Positions 1-13,289 of a stretch of DNA of 64,000 nucleotides are shown here, one piece after another. Source of the DNA: Tubulanus polymorphus (lineage: Eukaryota > Nemertea > Palaeonemertea > Tubulaniformes > Tubulanidae). The notes beneath the pieces are model-generated. The model saw only the letters and a list, made by a program, of their open reading frames with translations, had not been told where the DNA came from and ran no database searches. A program made the position numbers and the translations under genes. Location of the stretch: positions 24,768,001 to 24,832,000 of the forward strand of contig NC_134025.1 of assembly GCF_964204645.1 (NCBI RefSeq). Reading direction: 5' to 3'. Numbering within the stretch: the first letter of the stretch is position 1; each line of letters starts with the position of its first letter.

Positions 1-2390
1 GAAACCCCGGAAGAAATTCCTTGCTTGGACAACCTACCATTGGATATGTGCAGCAATATGGAAAAAGTTGGATTCTGCAAAAATATGGTCGTAACCAATC
101 TTTGCCAGAAGTCTTGCAAACCACAATGCAGCAACCCACGTAAGTTCTTCTACGGCAATTATTGTACATTCCGTGTTCATTCCGTGTTCTTTCATATGGT
201 TTTAAATCAATTGTTTGAACATATAATTTTCATTATTCAGAACCGACCCCGAATCCACCCGGTCCTCCGAATCCGCCAGGCCCACCAAATCCGCCAGTTC
301 CGGGTCCTTATTGCTCAAACACTTTGCCAGGAAAGTTCTGTGATTTATTGAAACTCGGAGGAATGTGTGGAAATCGTAACGTAAAGGTCACTTGTCGTAA
401 AGTATGCGATGATTATTGTACGACTGAACCAGAACCGGGAAAACCGAAACCACCTCCACCACCAAAAGAAACCCCGGAAGAAATTCCTTGCTTGGACAAC
501 CTACCATTGGATATGTGCAGCAATATGGAAAAAGTTGGATTCTGTCAAAATATGGTCGTCGCTAATCTTTGCCAGAAGTCTTGCAAACCACAATGCAACA
601 ACCCACGTAAGTTCTTCTTGCCCATTTTTGTACATTCCGTATTCTTTGTCATTTTACATCAATTGTTATTTGACCATACTACTTTAATTAATTCAGATCC
701 GCCACCGAATCCGCCAGGCCCACCAAATCCGCCAGCTCCTGGTCCTTATTGCTCAAACACTTTGCCGGGAAAGTTCTGTGATTTATTGAAACTCGGAGGA
801 ATGTGTGGAAGTCGTAACGTAAAGGTCACTTGTCGTAAAGTGTGCGATGATTATTGTACGACTGAACCAGAACCGGGAAAGCCGAAACCACCTCCACCAC
901 CAAAAGAAACCCCGGAAGAAATTCCTTGCTTGGACAATCTACCATTGGATATGTGCAGCAATATGGAAAAAGTTGGATTCTGTCAAAATATGGTCGTCAC
1001 TAATCTTTGCCAGAAGTCTTGCAAACCACAATGCAACAACCCACGTAAGTTCTTCTACGGCAATTATTGTACATTCCGTGTTCATTCCGTATTCTTTCAT
1101 GTGGTTTTAAATCAATTGTTTGGACATATTATTTTCATTTTTCAGAACCGACGCCGAATCCACCCGGTCCTCCGAATCCGCCAGGCCCACCAAATCCGCC
1201 AGCTCCTGGTCCTTATTGCTCAAACACTTTGCCGGGAAAGTTCTGTGATTTACTGAAACTCGGAGGAATGTGTGGAAATCGTAACGTAAAGGTCACTTGT
1301 CGTAAAGTATGCGATGATTATTGTACGACTGAACCAGAACCGGGAAAACCGAAACCACCTCCACCACCAAAAGAAACCCCGGAAGAAATTCCTTGCTTGG
1401 ACAACCTACCATTGGATATGTGCAGCAATATGGAAAAAGTTGGATTCTGTCAAAATATGGTCGTCACTAATATTTGCCAGAAGTCTTGCAAATCACAATG
1501 CAACAACCCACGTAAGTTCTTCTTGCCCATTTTTGTACATTGCGTATTCTATCATTTTACATCAATTGTTATTTGTCCATGCCACTTTAATTAATTCAGA
1601 TCCACCTCCGAATCCGCCAAGCCCACCGAATCCGCCAGGTCCACCAAATCCGCCAGCTCCGGGTCCTTATTGCTCAAACACTTTGCCAGGAAAGTTCTGT
1701 GATTTATTGAAACTCGGAGGAATGTGTGGAAATCGTAACGTAAAGGTCACTTGTCGTAAAGTATGCGATGATTATTGTACGACTGAACCAGAACCGGGAA
1801 AACCGAAACCACCTCCACCACCAAAAGAAACCCCGGAAGAAATTCCTTGCCTGGACAATCTACCATTGGATATGTGCAGCAATATGGAAAAAGTTGGATT
1901 CTGTCAAAATATGGTCGTCACTAATCTTTGCCAGAAGTCTTGCAAACCAGAATGCAACAAACCATGTAGGTTCTTGCAACCCAGTTGTACATTCCACCCT
2001 TGCTTTATATTTAATTTGACATTAGTTGAATAGTCATCTTGTTATTTCAGTTCCAAGTCCAGGCACAACGTCAGCTCCGCAGAAGTCATGTAAAAATTCG
2101 TTATCTGAACAACTGTGTTTGATGCTGAAACATAATTGTCACAGACCTTGTATTCGAACGTTATGTGCTGCAACTTGCGGGATGAAATGCAATGGTAAAT
2201 AAAATAATTCATTTATTTTTGATATTTGAAATACTGTATTTTAAACCTTAATGAATCGCCATTTTCTTTTCTTCTAGGTTGTTCTGATAGAGCCAAAACT
2301 GAAACTTGTCATATTCTGAAGACGCAACTTAGCTGTTCTAATCCGATTATGCAATCCGTTTGTAGTAAATCCTGTCGTTCATGTGCTTGA
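1..2390 (+). CDS. Secreted ShKT-domain repeat protein, 3' part (5' end outside window)
   Basis: Exons are 1-139 (partial), 241-606, 697-1044, 1146-1511, 1600-1965, 2051-2194 and 2278-2390, all joined in phase 1, with stop TGA at 2388-2390. Each middle exon (348-366 bp) encodes a Pro-rich linker (PNPPGPPNPPAPGP-like), one ShKT domain starting YCSNTLPGKFC, a charged/Pro linker (EPGKPKPPPPPKETPEE) and a second ShKT domain starting CLDNLPLDMC. Each domain has six cysteines. The last two exons carry two more divergent ShKT domains, the final one ending CSKSCRSCA. ShKT modules occur in potassium-channel-blocking peptides but also in many non-venom extracellular proteins and proteases. Nothing here shows which role applies; the repetitive Pro-linked layout fits an extracellular or mucus-type structural protein as well. 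Splice sites are consistent (ccac|gtaagttc; ttcag). No signal peptide is visible because the 5' end is missing. Confidence 0.85.
241..2050 (+). repeat. Tandem two-exon repeat units inside the ShKT gene
   Basis: Exon and intron sequences repeat almost base for base. Two kinds of short intron alternate: type I (140-240 and 1045-1145, both 101 bp, starting gtaagttcttctacgg) and type II (607-696 and 1512-1599, 90 and 88 bp, starting gtaagttcttgcccat). The duplicated unit is therefore a pair of exons: 241-1145 and 1146-2050. The last intron (1966-2050, 85 bp) has drifted. Repeat 2's second exon, 697-1044, lacks one 18-bp PNPPGP-type linker segment. Confidence 0.85.
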
Positions 2391-2401
2391 AATAGTCGTA
2401 T

Positions 2402-2407
2402 AATAAA
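2402..2407 (+). terminator. Poly(A) signal AATAAA of the ShKT gene
   Basis: AATAAA lies 11 nt after the stop codon (ending 2390), so the 3' UTR should be very short. Confidence 0.6.
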
Positions 2408-2698
2408 TCTAGTTGAAATTAACTCGGCCACTTGTTTTTCTTTCCTGTTTCTCTATTGCATTTGGACATATTGCAACTAGTGGACAGCTTAAAGGACCCA
2501 TCAACATGATAGAATGATCTTATAATTCATTACTTTTATTTCTTTAAATGAATCTATATTTACAAGACATGACGCAAAGTATTTCCAATGCATGGAGGCG
2601 TCGATAATTTTCATCTACAGTATAATTTCCAGTTACAATCAAACTTAACGTTAAAGAAAAAGCATGACGCTGTCTCGTATCATTCAAGAAATTGTTTT

Positions 2699-2790
2699 GC
2701 TAATTAATCTCCATATAGATTTTAACAAAAATGGTGGTATGAATAATTCATACCACCATTTTTGTTAAATCTGTATAGAGATTGATTAGC
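2699..2790. repeat. Imperfect palindrome (hairpin element)
   Basis: The two halves are inverted copies with a few mismatches. The centre reads GGTATGAA-TAA-TTCATACC, and the outer ends are gctaat...attagc. About 45-nt arms and a 3-nt loop suggest a foldback or MITE-like relic. Confidence 0.75.
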
Positions 2791-2904
2791 ACCAATAATT
2801 GATGTAAAGATTGAAGAAACACTATTCCGAGTTGTGGCGATAATAGAAAATCCAACACTGATATGACGAATAAGTCCGAAAAGTTTCCTTATAGCTAATA
2901 ATTC

Positions 2905-2955
2905 ATTGGTTCGACGTTTCGACTATAACCTATAACAGTCATCTTCAGGAATTCT
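2905..2955 (-). repeat. Dispersed CTGAAGATG...CGAAACGT motif
   Basis: Read on the minus strand this is CCTGAAGATGACTG followed about 15 nt later by TAGTCGAAACGTCGAAC. The block at 40190-40228 (plus) has the same plan: CCTGATGATGGCTA ... TTAGCCGAAATGTTG. From memory, motifs of this shape recur at the ends of interspersed repeats in many animal genomes; I cannot assign a family here. Confidence 0.45.
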
Positions 2956-4852
2956 TAAATCAGTTTGGTATTTTCTATTGATGTATAAACATTTGTTGGA
3001 AGAAGACATACTTAAGTACAATGAAAACTGGTTAGAAAAGGTATTGTGACACGAGAATTCTTCGTGATTCTAGTGATAACGATAAACGGCTAAAACTTGA
3101 CGACATGCAAGTTTATACAGTTAAGTAGTGTGCATCGATAATTGAAACTGTTTTACATCGCGTATATATAGCTAGATATATTCAGAACAACATATGGGCT
3201 ACTGTTGAATAACTACAATCAACTATCCACATTAAAACACAAATAATTGTTGAATTTACCTGTCATACGTGGAAGCAGATCATATGCGTACAATATTCGT
3301 ATCAACAGTTGATGATATCTAATAAAATTGTGCGATTGAAAGCAACCTTAGCAGTTCTACCTGAAGTCATCTCCTCGCCCTCGCAGTGATTTTTCACTAG
3401 AATGATTTAAATTTGAACACCACATTCCATAAAAGTGAAAATGAAATCTATAACGAAAGTGCATGTATTTGAAATGAATATCACAATATTAAAAGACTTT
3501 CTCAATTCAATGAAATATTTTAATCTTTCAGATGAAAACCTTCCAGGAAATCGCTTTATGCGAATTGACCAAGAAACTTTAGAAATATCAAGAAGCCATT
3601 AACAGATAAATGTATTATGGAACCACATACGATAGGTGTGTATATAAATCAAAACCAAATTTTTAGATGATACAAAACTATAAAACGAATTCCGATAAAT
3701 CCAACTGGTAATCTTTGCTCACTAAGTGTGCAATAACGTAATAACAACAAAAAACACCGAATCACTTCAATTAAAACAATTGATCTTTTTTACTAAATGT
3801 ATACTCCAAACATGTTATATACATCACATTATATATCGTAAAATATGATTTACATGGAAATGCTATTTATTTACTATACATATATTATATTCATTAGAGA
3901 CCTCACACCTCCCAACTTAACGTTATTTCCTTTTCTTGATACATGCATAGCGGGTGGTTCCCTCCGAAAAGAGGTCTTATTTACAAATACTTAAATAATT
4001 CGCTATGTACAAAACAATAATTATATCATATTTCATTTTTCATTGGTTACCAAATGATAAATACTCTTGCACGTGGATATGGGTACATAAGATAGTTTAA
4101 TATACATACGTAAGCTTACACAATTATTAGGATGCGATTTTAAACAGTTTAAGTTTATTTCATCAATATCTATGCACAAAATTCAATTTTTCAACTCGTC
4201 ATGTCCGTGTTCAAATGCATTTAAAATTACCCTTTACAACTGTACTTAGGTCAATCTGTCCGGAAAATATATAAAAATAGAAAGACGATTACGTCATGTG
4301 AGAATTGCTCGTATCCTTGCACCACATTTCGGTGAATGGGTCACATTATTTTCCGAGAGGGAATTATTATTCCCCATAAATGCGACGTCTTTCGGCGATA
4401 CTCTGAACCCAACAGTCTTTGCATGTGAACATCATTAGATTTTTATATTCGAAATATGACAACTTTTTCTATGGGTATTTTCAAATATAAAAAATATAAA
4501 AGTTCACCGAAATTTCATTTCTTTCGAAAATCCGAGTTTTAATACTTAGACAACTAAATGGGAATGGAAAGCTTTAGCCGCATAATGAATTCCAGAATCA
4601 TCCACAAGCTTCCCGACGATCAATATATTCTTTGGTCCACGAAAACGTGTTCACTGTTCAATTTCCTTTGTATAATTTTAGTAAATAATGTAATCTATTA
4701 TAATATCACAGACAACACGTTCGTTAACTTTTATAAAGCGATATAAACGAACAATCACTTCCTGAGCACCAATCCATACCGATCATCCCTGCAGATTTCC
4801 TAACTTTCCTTAATGTCTGAAAAGTGCATTCGTTCATTGAATATTACACATT

Positions 4853-7800
4853 TTAAATGAAATTAACACCATCCCTGGCTTTAGCCAACGACGTCAGGGC
4901 CAAAGCGGCACTTATCTCCTTCCAGTGAAGTTCGTTTTGTTGTTTGTCTCTGAAATGGAAAATAGCAAAAATTTATAGACACAAGAATTATCATAATTCC
5001 ATTACGAATCACAGAAAAATACAAATCTATCATTTACTTACCCGATAACAACAGTATGGTTGAACGGCTCTGTTTTTAGATGGATATCTTCTGCAAAAGG
5101 TCAAGATCGTTTAAGATATATTATCTCTTAAATCCATCATTCGGATGATTATGAAATCTACCGAAAAGAATATACATATATCAACCTACCATCGATGACC
5201 ATCGGTGAATCGAAAGTATCGTCAGAGTCATGAGAACACATAGAACTAGAGTTGTTTCGCCGTCTGACTACATCAACAGATGGAGAACTCGTCTGCATGA
5301 CGGAATGTGCGACTGCATCGTTTAGATATCGCTGTAGTATGGTTTGTTTATATTTATGACAAGTCATGTAATCTTTGACCACTTTATTTGGAGGAGATTC
5401 CGACATTTTGTCCTTGACCGGGGCGTCCTGCTGTATTGACCACGGTGAGAAACTTCGCGGCGAAGTGTGCGTGTCCATTGTGTAGAGGGAATGGTCGTTG
5501 TTGTCAACATTTTCAAGAATCTGGTCACCCGGTACTTCGGATACTGATGGGATGATTAGTTTCGTCTCGGGGACAATAGGAAGTGGTGTCATGCCGGTTT
5601 GCATATCATCTGAAAGAAAATAGAAATACTGAAAAATGTCCTTTCAGATCGGTTTTCTAGCATTTGCGAGTTGAGACATGTCATTGCATCTTATATGAGG
5701 CTTAGCATTATCTATAGGATTACGTTCTAAACTTACCATCCAAATCCGAAAATACACTATCGTCCGATATTTCACTGAGTCTCTCCGCGTTTCCTTCGAT
5801 GAAATTGTTGTATAGTTTAATCCTCGTCTCCCAACTTAAGCCCGAGTGTTTCACCGTGTGCTTAAGTCTTCGCCGGGCGTTGGCGAACCAGTTAGATACC
5901 TGCGTCATCGTCATGTTCGAACCGTTAGCCAGCCGCAGCTTCTCCGTTTTCGTTGGGTACGGATTGTGTCTGTTCTTGAATAGCCAATGCTTCAACGGTC
6001 TGGTCATGCTTTGCATCGTCGTTCTTTTCAGGTGGCTTTTATTGGGTAAGAATGGATTCCTGCAAAAGTAGAAGTAGTAGCAGTTGAAGAGGCACGAATA
6101 TAATACATATTTGTAAAAGGTTCTGATGAAAAAATTCCTAAAAACGATAAGAGATCAAATGAATTCTGGAGAATTAGATTTTTCCATAACTCCGCATTAT
6201 CTTTCCATCTTGAGGAGTATCGTATTTGAAGTGGAAAAATCGGGTCAAATTATTCGAATGACGTGTGAGAGTCCAGAAATAGCAGTCAGTAGACTAATGT
6301 CCGCGGAAGAATCATCAGAAAATGAATAGAATCATCAGAATCAGAAGAGATATGTATTGTATCTGCGTGATTAAGACTTTGGCTTCGCAATTCTACTAAT
6401 CAGTTTACAAAATATTTCTGACAACGAGCCAAAACATTTCAATGCTAAGTTCTTTAGTGTAAAAACCAGAAACGCAATCAAGTATGAATGTTGTGGTGAA
6501 ATCCCAATGAACAACACTAGATATAGTTCCGGGTTCTGAGGGATAAAAGTTCAGAAAAAATCTTCAACAACATTTTAAAGTATTATTCCATTATAATCTC
6601 CGCCGAAGCAAGGTCACATTAGTTCATTTGTGAGTATGCTAATGGCTGATTTCATAATCTTCCATATTTGAATGATACTGACCCCGAAGTAGACACAACT
6701 GCTTGTTTGTCGTTTAAAATGGGTTTTCCTACATTGTTTACCTATCGTATTCTATACTTGGAAACAGACTAAATACTAAAATGTAAGACGCATTTACATG
6801 GAATCCACAAAAAACAGGTTACGTTACACCACACAGCATGTTTTCATCGACATATCAGTTATAGATTTAGCCCGTCCTTCAACCCCATGTAGTAGGTTAT
6901 CGAGCGTTTTATTTGCATTTCATGATTCGCAGTATCGCGGTAGAATCAGCAACCAGTGTCGAAAGGATTTATCGTACCGAGAATGATTTTTTCTTCGAAC
7001 TCTTTTGTGCTAATAAATTATTGTCTTTTTGTCATTTCGTTGATCTATGGGCGATTGGATCAAAAATTGTCTTTGGGCGCAATTGTTGGTACCGAACAGA
7101 GTGTCGGTACAAGGATACATCCTGAATATATTAAAGAATCCAAAATACGCATTATGTCATGCATTGCACATCATTCACAATGATTATTTTAGATGACAAA
7201 ACGGGCAATATACTGCCACCTCTTAATACCATTGCATAACAATTTACGCATTGAAATAAAATCTTCAAGTTTTGATATCGGTCAACGAACCATTCACATA
7301 CAGTTAGGTTTAGCTTACTTACCTTTTGGGCTTTCTGGAAGATCGTCGGGTTGAATCACTCGTTGATGTATTCCGGGAACGGTTTTGATGGCGCGAGAAC
7401 GTTCTTGTGCTCGTTTTCGCCTCGTGTTCATCGCAACAGCTACTGCGATGCGAGACAGGTGAATCGCTGTCCCGGTATACGGGTGTAAGGCGTGGAGGGG
7501 ACAATTCCCGCCGGCTGCGCGTTTCGCCACCGCCGTATGGATGGTGGTCGGGCGAAAGTTCACGCGAGCCATTGTCCATTGACAGGTCATTACTAAGATT
7601 CCGACCCTTCGGATTTTCTTCGTTATCACTGTTGTTGTTATTGTTGTTCAACGAGAAGTCAATGGCCATTGCTAGGGCCGTTTCTACCTTTTCTAAACAA
7701 GATCCAGTAATATCGTCCAGGTGTTTACTGTTTTTTATGTTACCGTTGCTGTCATGAATTAATGCCGTCGTTGCAATTTTAACGCAGTTTTGAATGTTTT

Positions 7801-7891
7801 CTGTTTCTTCACAGATATTCCGTTTGACAGTTGTTGACACTGGATGTGTGATAGGGGCTGTTTGAGTTTTCGAACATTTAGTACAATCCAT
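4853..7891 (-). CDS. MKX: Mohawk (IRX-like TALE homeobox) transcription factor
   Basis: Five exons on the minus strand: 7891-7323, 6059-5737, 5609-5190, 5090-5042 and 4949-4853, total 1,458 nt (485 aa). The homeodomain is in exon 2: RPLKHWLFKNRHNPYPTKTE (TALE three-residue loop) followed by VSNWFANARRRLKHTV, with Ala at position 50 and the invariant WF-N-R core, as in Mohawk and Iroquois proteins. Mohawk rather than IRX is indicated by LSWETRIKLYNNFIEGNAER directly after it. Exon 3 has the conserved YKQTILQRYLNDAVAH block, and exon 5 ends with a WKEISAALALTSLAKARD repressor-type tail. In vertebrates MKX is a nuclear DNA-binding factor of tendon and muscle development. The exon 1 N-terminal region is about 190 residues, with an Asn run (NNNNNN), longer than in vertebrate MKX. 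The start is the first ATG after an in-frame TGA. All intron phases agree. Confidence 0.93.
6126..6329 (+). other. 67-codon ORF inside MKX intron 1 (doubtful)
   Basis: ATG-initiated ORF on the strand opposite MKX, with a moderately charged product (LRSIVFEVEKSGQIIRMTCE region). No splice signals, poly(A) signal or family resemblance support it. It may be chance or a decayed repeat fragment. Confidence 0.12.
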
Positions 7892-8773
<882 letters not shown>

Positions 8774-10325
8774 GTAAGAGCGGGGCCTATCAGACAACAA
8801 TCTGTCCTAGTATTTGGCCAATTATTTTTAATCATACCCGACCAATGGATTAATCGAAGACACTTTGTATCCGGCTTTCTCTCAAAAACCCGATACGAGA
8901 TACAGTTCCGTTTGATGGACTGCCAGGCGATGTTGTTGTGATCTTTAATCTCACGATGGTGACATTTGAAAATATACGACGCAAAAAGACATTTCGCGAT
9001 GCGTAGTAGACAGCAGTAATAAGTTTTCAGATATGCATCGATATGCCCGATGAGGCTTCATATGCTTGGTTTCACAAATAACTAGCACTGTTTATCATTC
9101 TTAAACTTTACAAAATTAAATATATCGCATCGGTTTATCACACAGTGTAATACTCTAGATAAATTAATATTCATTCCTCAACTTTTTTACTTAAAATCGC
9201 GTAGGAAAATCACAGATTTTGAAGTGTTCGTACATAAACCTTATCCAGGCAGTTACTTATTAAGTGCAAATGCGTGAAATGTTAATTTCTAAATTTCCGT
9301 CGATTGTTCAAGATTTAACGTACTTCAAAATTTCTAAAGATCGAGTGGAAAAAGCTAAACTACAGTGTCAACAATTCAATTTAAAACGCTTACGTGTTGG
9401 TCCTGTTAAAATCCTAATAATATATCCTGGTTTTGATAGAACGTAAAAACATAGAGCATACAATATTGTATAATCATAACACGTTTGCGCACCGTAAACA
9501 CGAAGCGAACAGCTGATCGACGCTGCAATGACATCAGCACTACGTTGAAAATAGGACGATCAAGTATTGATTTTTCGCTCAGTTCCTGGAAAGCATAACC
9601 ATAAACATTGGCAATGAACCTTTCTCGTTGGAATTCTCTCTCAACATCGCCACCGATATTTTGCAGTGCGTGCTGTTCGTTCGATGAACGAACGGTTGTA
9701 TAAACAGGTTGTTATTTCCAATTCCCAACCTGGTTCTATAATCACTTTTAGTATAGGCTAGTACAATTGAAATAAGAAAAATTTCAGAAACGGCTAAGAA
9801 TTAACTTTGCCGGTGTTGTTGCATCGCGGTTCGTTTACCGAACATGATTAGAATTCATTACATAAAAAAACTGCCGAAAGCTCGATTGCAGTGCACCGCT
9901 TCCAAGAAAATCCGATGGCGCAGTGGCGCGCTGAAGGTAATGTCATCATTAATAACGCGCTGAGAACAGGCCCGAGCACTACAAAGTGCTATTACGGATG
10001 AGTTATGGCAATGCGCCCGTTGAACTTTGAGCGGAGTTACCATAAAACATCTGAGACTTGTCCTGTTTTCTAGAGCTGTTTCAATTCGTCGAAATTCGAA
10101 GGGGTCTTTGAGTTTGAAAAAAGTAATGTTTCATTTTTACTTCGCAAAATGTAAAAAAGAAAGTTACATGCATATTATATACATAACATATAAATGTTAT
10201 ATATAAATGACCTGCCAATGTAAATATTCACATTTACAGAATTCATAGGAAGCCTTTTAACAAATAGTTCAAAGTACAGCGTATGGAATGATAAATGACA
10301 ATATATCTCTTTATTTAGTTTTTTC

Positions 10326-10377
10326 GAGAGGCACGGCGTTCCAGGAACCCGCGCTTATTGACCCTGACCGCCATCTG
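10326..10377 (-). CDS. Possible small 3'-terminal exon
   Basis: On the minus strand an acceptor (aatagttgcag) is followed by ATGGCGGTCAGG and an open stretch rich in Arg/Lys (FLERRASRKN) ending at a TAA that overlaps AATAAA, a compact exon, stop and poly(A) layout. In phase 2 the same bases read SAGSWNAVPLEKTK and also end at a TAA. Upstream, 10440-10495 is open in one frame (FYRPRYEIIDERYLKI) after a ttctcgttcag acceptor, but its donor is weak. I cannot name the gene. Confidence 0.25.
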
Positions 10378-11027
10378 CAACTATTAAAACAAGAAGTGTT
10401 TTAGATGTGTGCGATTCCTTTTGATGTTCAATCTTTAAAAGAACCGATATCTTCAAATATCGTTCATCTATTATTTCGTACCGCGGTCGATAGAAGCTAA
10501 AACCTGAACGAGAACAAGATTATGTTACCAGAATGTAAAGATTGGCTTCAAACGTTAGCCCATGTTGGAAGTCTTTGAATAATGAGATTTTTGAAGAAGA
10601 CGTGTTGATAATCAAACCATTTTTTCTGCTTGCGTTTGAATTATTGCATCTTTTGCTATCAGTTCGAACAAATGGGCTACCAGTTCCGCATTCTATTTCC
10701 TCTAGGTGGAATTATCGTTTCGTGACGGACTTTCCGCTTACCACATATTATGATATGACTCAATCCGGATAGAAATAGCCACAACGTCACAAACTGTGAC
10801 GTGGGATGGTATGTAATGATCATAACATGATCATGATAACAAAATGTTCAATATACATACATGTACTCTGAAGTGGAGAATGAATCACTAAGATCTGATT
10901 TATTACTCATACATGGAAAACTGAATGACACTCGCAAAATATACATCCATCTAGCGATAAAATATTCGTCTCCCAGTCCCGTAATAGATTAGGTATTTTA
11001 GTCAGGTATTTTTAAAACTTTGAAAAA

Positions 11028-11330
11028 TCAATTACAGCCTATACAAGCCTTATGGTGAAATTTTAAAGAACTAACACAGAACAAAGATCTTTGTCCGTTT
11101 TCAATATTGTCCGTTGGCAATATTGCGTTCTTTGTTCCAAATCTACCCGATCGGTGAAGGTCGTTCAGTAAGTTATTCAGATTAGCAGACGAATATTTCA
11201 GGTTGGCTTTGTGTGTGTTGCGCGTTGCACAGCAGTACTGAGCGATCGATAATAAATTTTCTGGAATAAATGTGTCATGCCTACATAATGACAAAGGAAT
11301 CGCGCTTAGCATGATTGAATATGTAAACAC
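11028..11330 (-). CDS. Unrecognised 100-codon ORF
   Basis: Open minus-strand reading frame starting near GTG/ATG and ending KFHHKACIGCN then TGA. It has a mildly hydrophobic N-terminal part, four cysteines in the body and a polar middle. No recognised domain. It could be a terminal exon or chance; 100 open codons in AT-rich DNA is mildly notable. Confidence 0.2.
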   Translation of the reverse strand: MFTYSIMLSAIPLSLCRHDTFIPENLLSIAQYCCATRNTHKANLKYSSANLNNLLNDLHRSGRFGTKNAILPTDNIENGQRSLFCVSSLKFHHKACIGCN

Positions 11331-12384
11331 GTCCGAAACACCTTAATAAAAATCTTATTAATCACCGACATTCCGAAACCCACACAAAAACCCATTCTCT
11401 TATTTTAGTAACAACATCCTATTTCAGAGAAATTCCATCAGCAATTACATATTCATGCAAGCTGCAGTCGGGTCTCGTTGAGTACTAGATAAAAAACATT
11501 TTCATAGTGTCACATAAATCTTGAAAATAATTCCTTTTTTTCTTTGTATTATATTGGCACGATTAAGGTACATCAATAAAAATATGATGAAATACAAAAA
11601 GTGGTTTACACACTTTGATACATTGTACAACAATCATTATACATCCATGTTCTAATATCAAATTACGAGTTTATTCGATTAGTTGAAAATGTCAATCTTT
11701 TTATCCTTACCTGTAATATTTTGAGTCACTACAATCCTCTATGCATTTGGTTATGAAAATCCAAATCAAATGGCTTTTTATCTATCACTATATGAACAAT
11801 TGTTTTAAAATAAATTTCTGCGTCGTAATTCTTTTTTTCGTTGTTTTAACTCTGAACACATTCATGTCTTTCGTTGTTGAAATCGTCCTTAGTTCTAACA
11901 GTCTTGTTCCTGTGTGAAGTGAGTAAGATGACTAAATTCCACGTAATATCTTTCGATTCAGAAAGTGTGACTCGGTGCTAGTAATCCAGGAACTCTGCTG
12001 ACTAGATTACTTCAACGATGAACTAACTACGCGCATGGTGCAATGCGCGCCACCGGGATAGCCACGTGCTCGTTGAATAAAAACAAAGAGTCATCGATCA
12101 CTACGTGTAATGATAGGAAAATAGCATTAAATTAAATAGAATTATATCATTAAATAAATAATTGTAGAAACATCAAACAAGGGCTATTGAAGCTACTACT
12201 TGCAGGGGGATTTTGGAAAAATGCCCTTTTTGCAAATATTATCGTTGTGTCCTATAGAACTGTCCTTTTTCTGGTTTCTCTGCCCCCCTCCAAAAGTTCA
12301 AATGCTAGGTACGGCCCTGAGCGAAGTTGGTGGCTGTGATGCAGGCCATAAAAACGACACGTATTAATATTCCTGATATAGCAA

Positions 12385-12960
12385 ATGAGCCCCTCTCGAA
12401 CTTTTGTTCCCCGCCGAAACGGAAAACTTATTGAGATTTTTAGAGTGGATTTTTCATTTTTCTTTATTTTGGCGTCTGACGCCCTCGTTTGCGTATCGCA
12501 AATTTTACCTTATGACCCGAATCGGCCAAGATTTTGTTTTTATCTTTATTGCCGAAGTTACGCTTTTGTACGAGCGTCTCTTGCATAACGCGATAACAGT
12601 CGTCATAATCACTTCGATCAAGGGAATAAGTGTCCTTTTTCGTCGCATAAGTTGGTTGATGTTTTAACGTCAAAACGGAAACCGCGGGATTTACGACGGA
12701 TGCACACGAGATCGAGAGAATTGTTCGCGTAAATCCTGTCTGTGATTTTCAATACGGAAATTCTAAGGTTCCAATCCTCGAAAATTCCGGACCAGGAAAA
12801 AGGCCCCGAATTTCTTGAGCCTTTTTCCTTTCGTTCGACCCTGGACCCGTCCCCGAAATAGAACGTTTGATAATAATCAGTGGGTCGCTCTCGTCCGGGC
12901 GTGTGTGACGAGCTTGCTTCGATTGCTCCGACTGGATTATAACAAATCAAAAACAACGAA
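12385..12960. other. CpG-richer patch, possible promoter or enhancer
   Basis: Base composition shifts to many CG dinucleotides compared with flanking AT-rich DNA, and several frames are open on both strands (143 codons minus at 12618-13049, 87 codons plus at 12404-12667). It includes a short hairpin GGAAAAAGGC (12795-12804) / GCCTTTTTCC (12819-12828). No splice-bounded exon is evident, so I favour regulatory DNA over coding. Confidence 0.3.
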
Positions 12961-13289
12961 GAAATAAAATTGTTTTTATACATACCGGTATACACTTTAG
13001 ATTTTAATTTGCATATATACAGTTCATGTGGATACAGTGAAAGTCCCATAATCCCGACCTCGTCAGGAGATTATCACTTAAATTCGACGAAAACATGTCA
13101 CACTAAAACGATTCGTTTGGGGTTTATGCTGATATCAATAAATAAAAAGAACATGTACAACATTGGAGTGTACGCCAACAACTCCATTTATATATCATTT
13201 GATCTATCGATATAGTTCAAAAATATGTCCACGATTATTATTCAGAGCGCCAAGTACATGTACAATATAGTTCTATAACAAGCATTTTG

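Larger units (their letters stand above)
2421..4852. other. Intergenic region between the ShKT gene and MKX
   Basis: AT-rich spacer between two genes that converge on it. I see no exon with good splice sites. It holds the palindrome at 2699-2790 and the repeat motif at 2910-2950. The part next to MKX is presumably its 3' UTR; I found no poly(A) signal close to the MKX stop. The 62-codon plus ORF at 4558 has no support. Confidence 0.6.

Noticed and set aside
7407-7757. 116-codon plus-strand ORF
   Set aside because: Antisense shadow of MKX exon 1, which has a frame-consistent splice model and homology.
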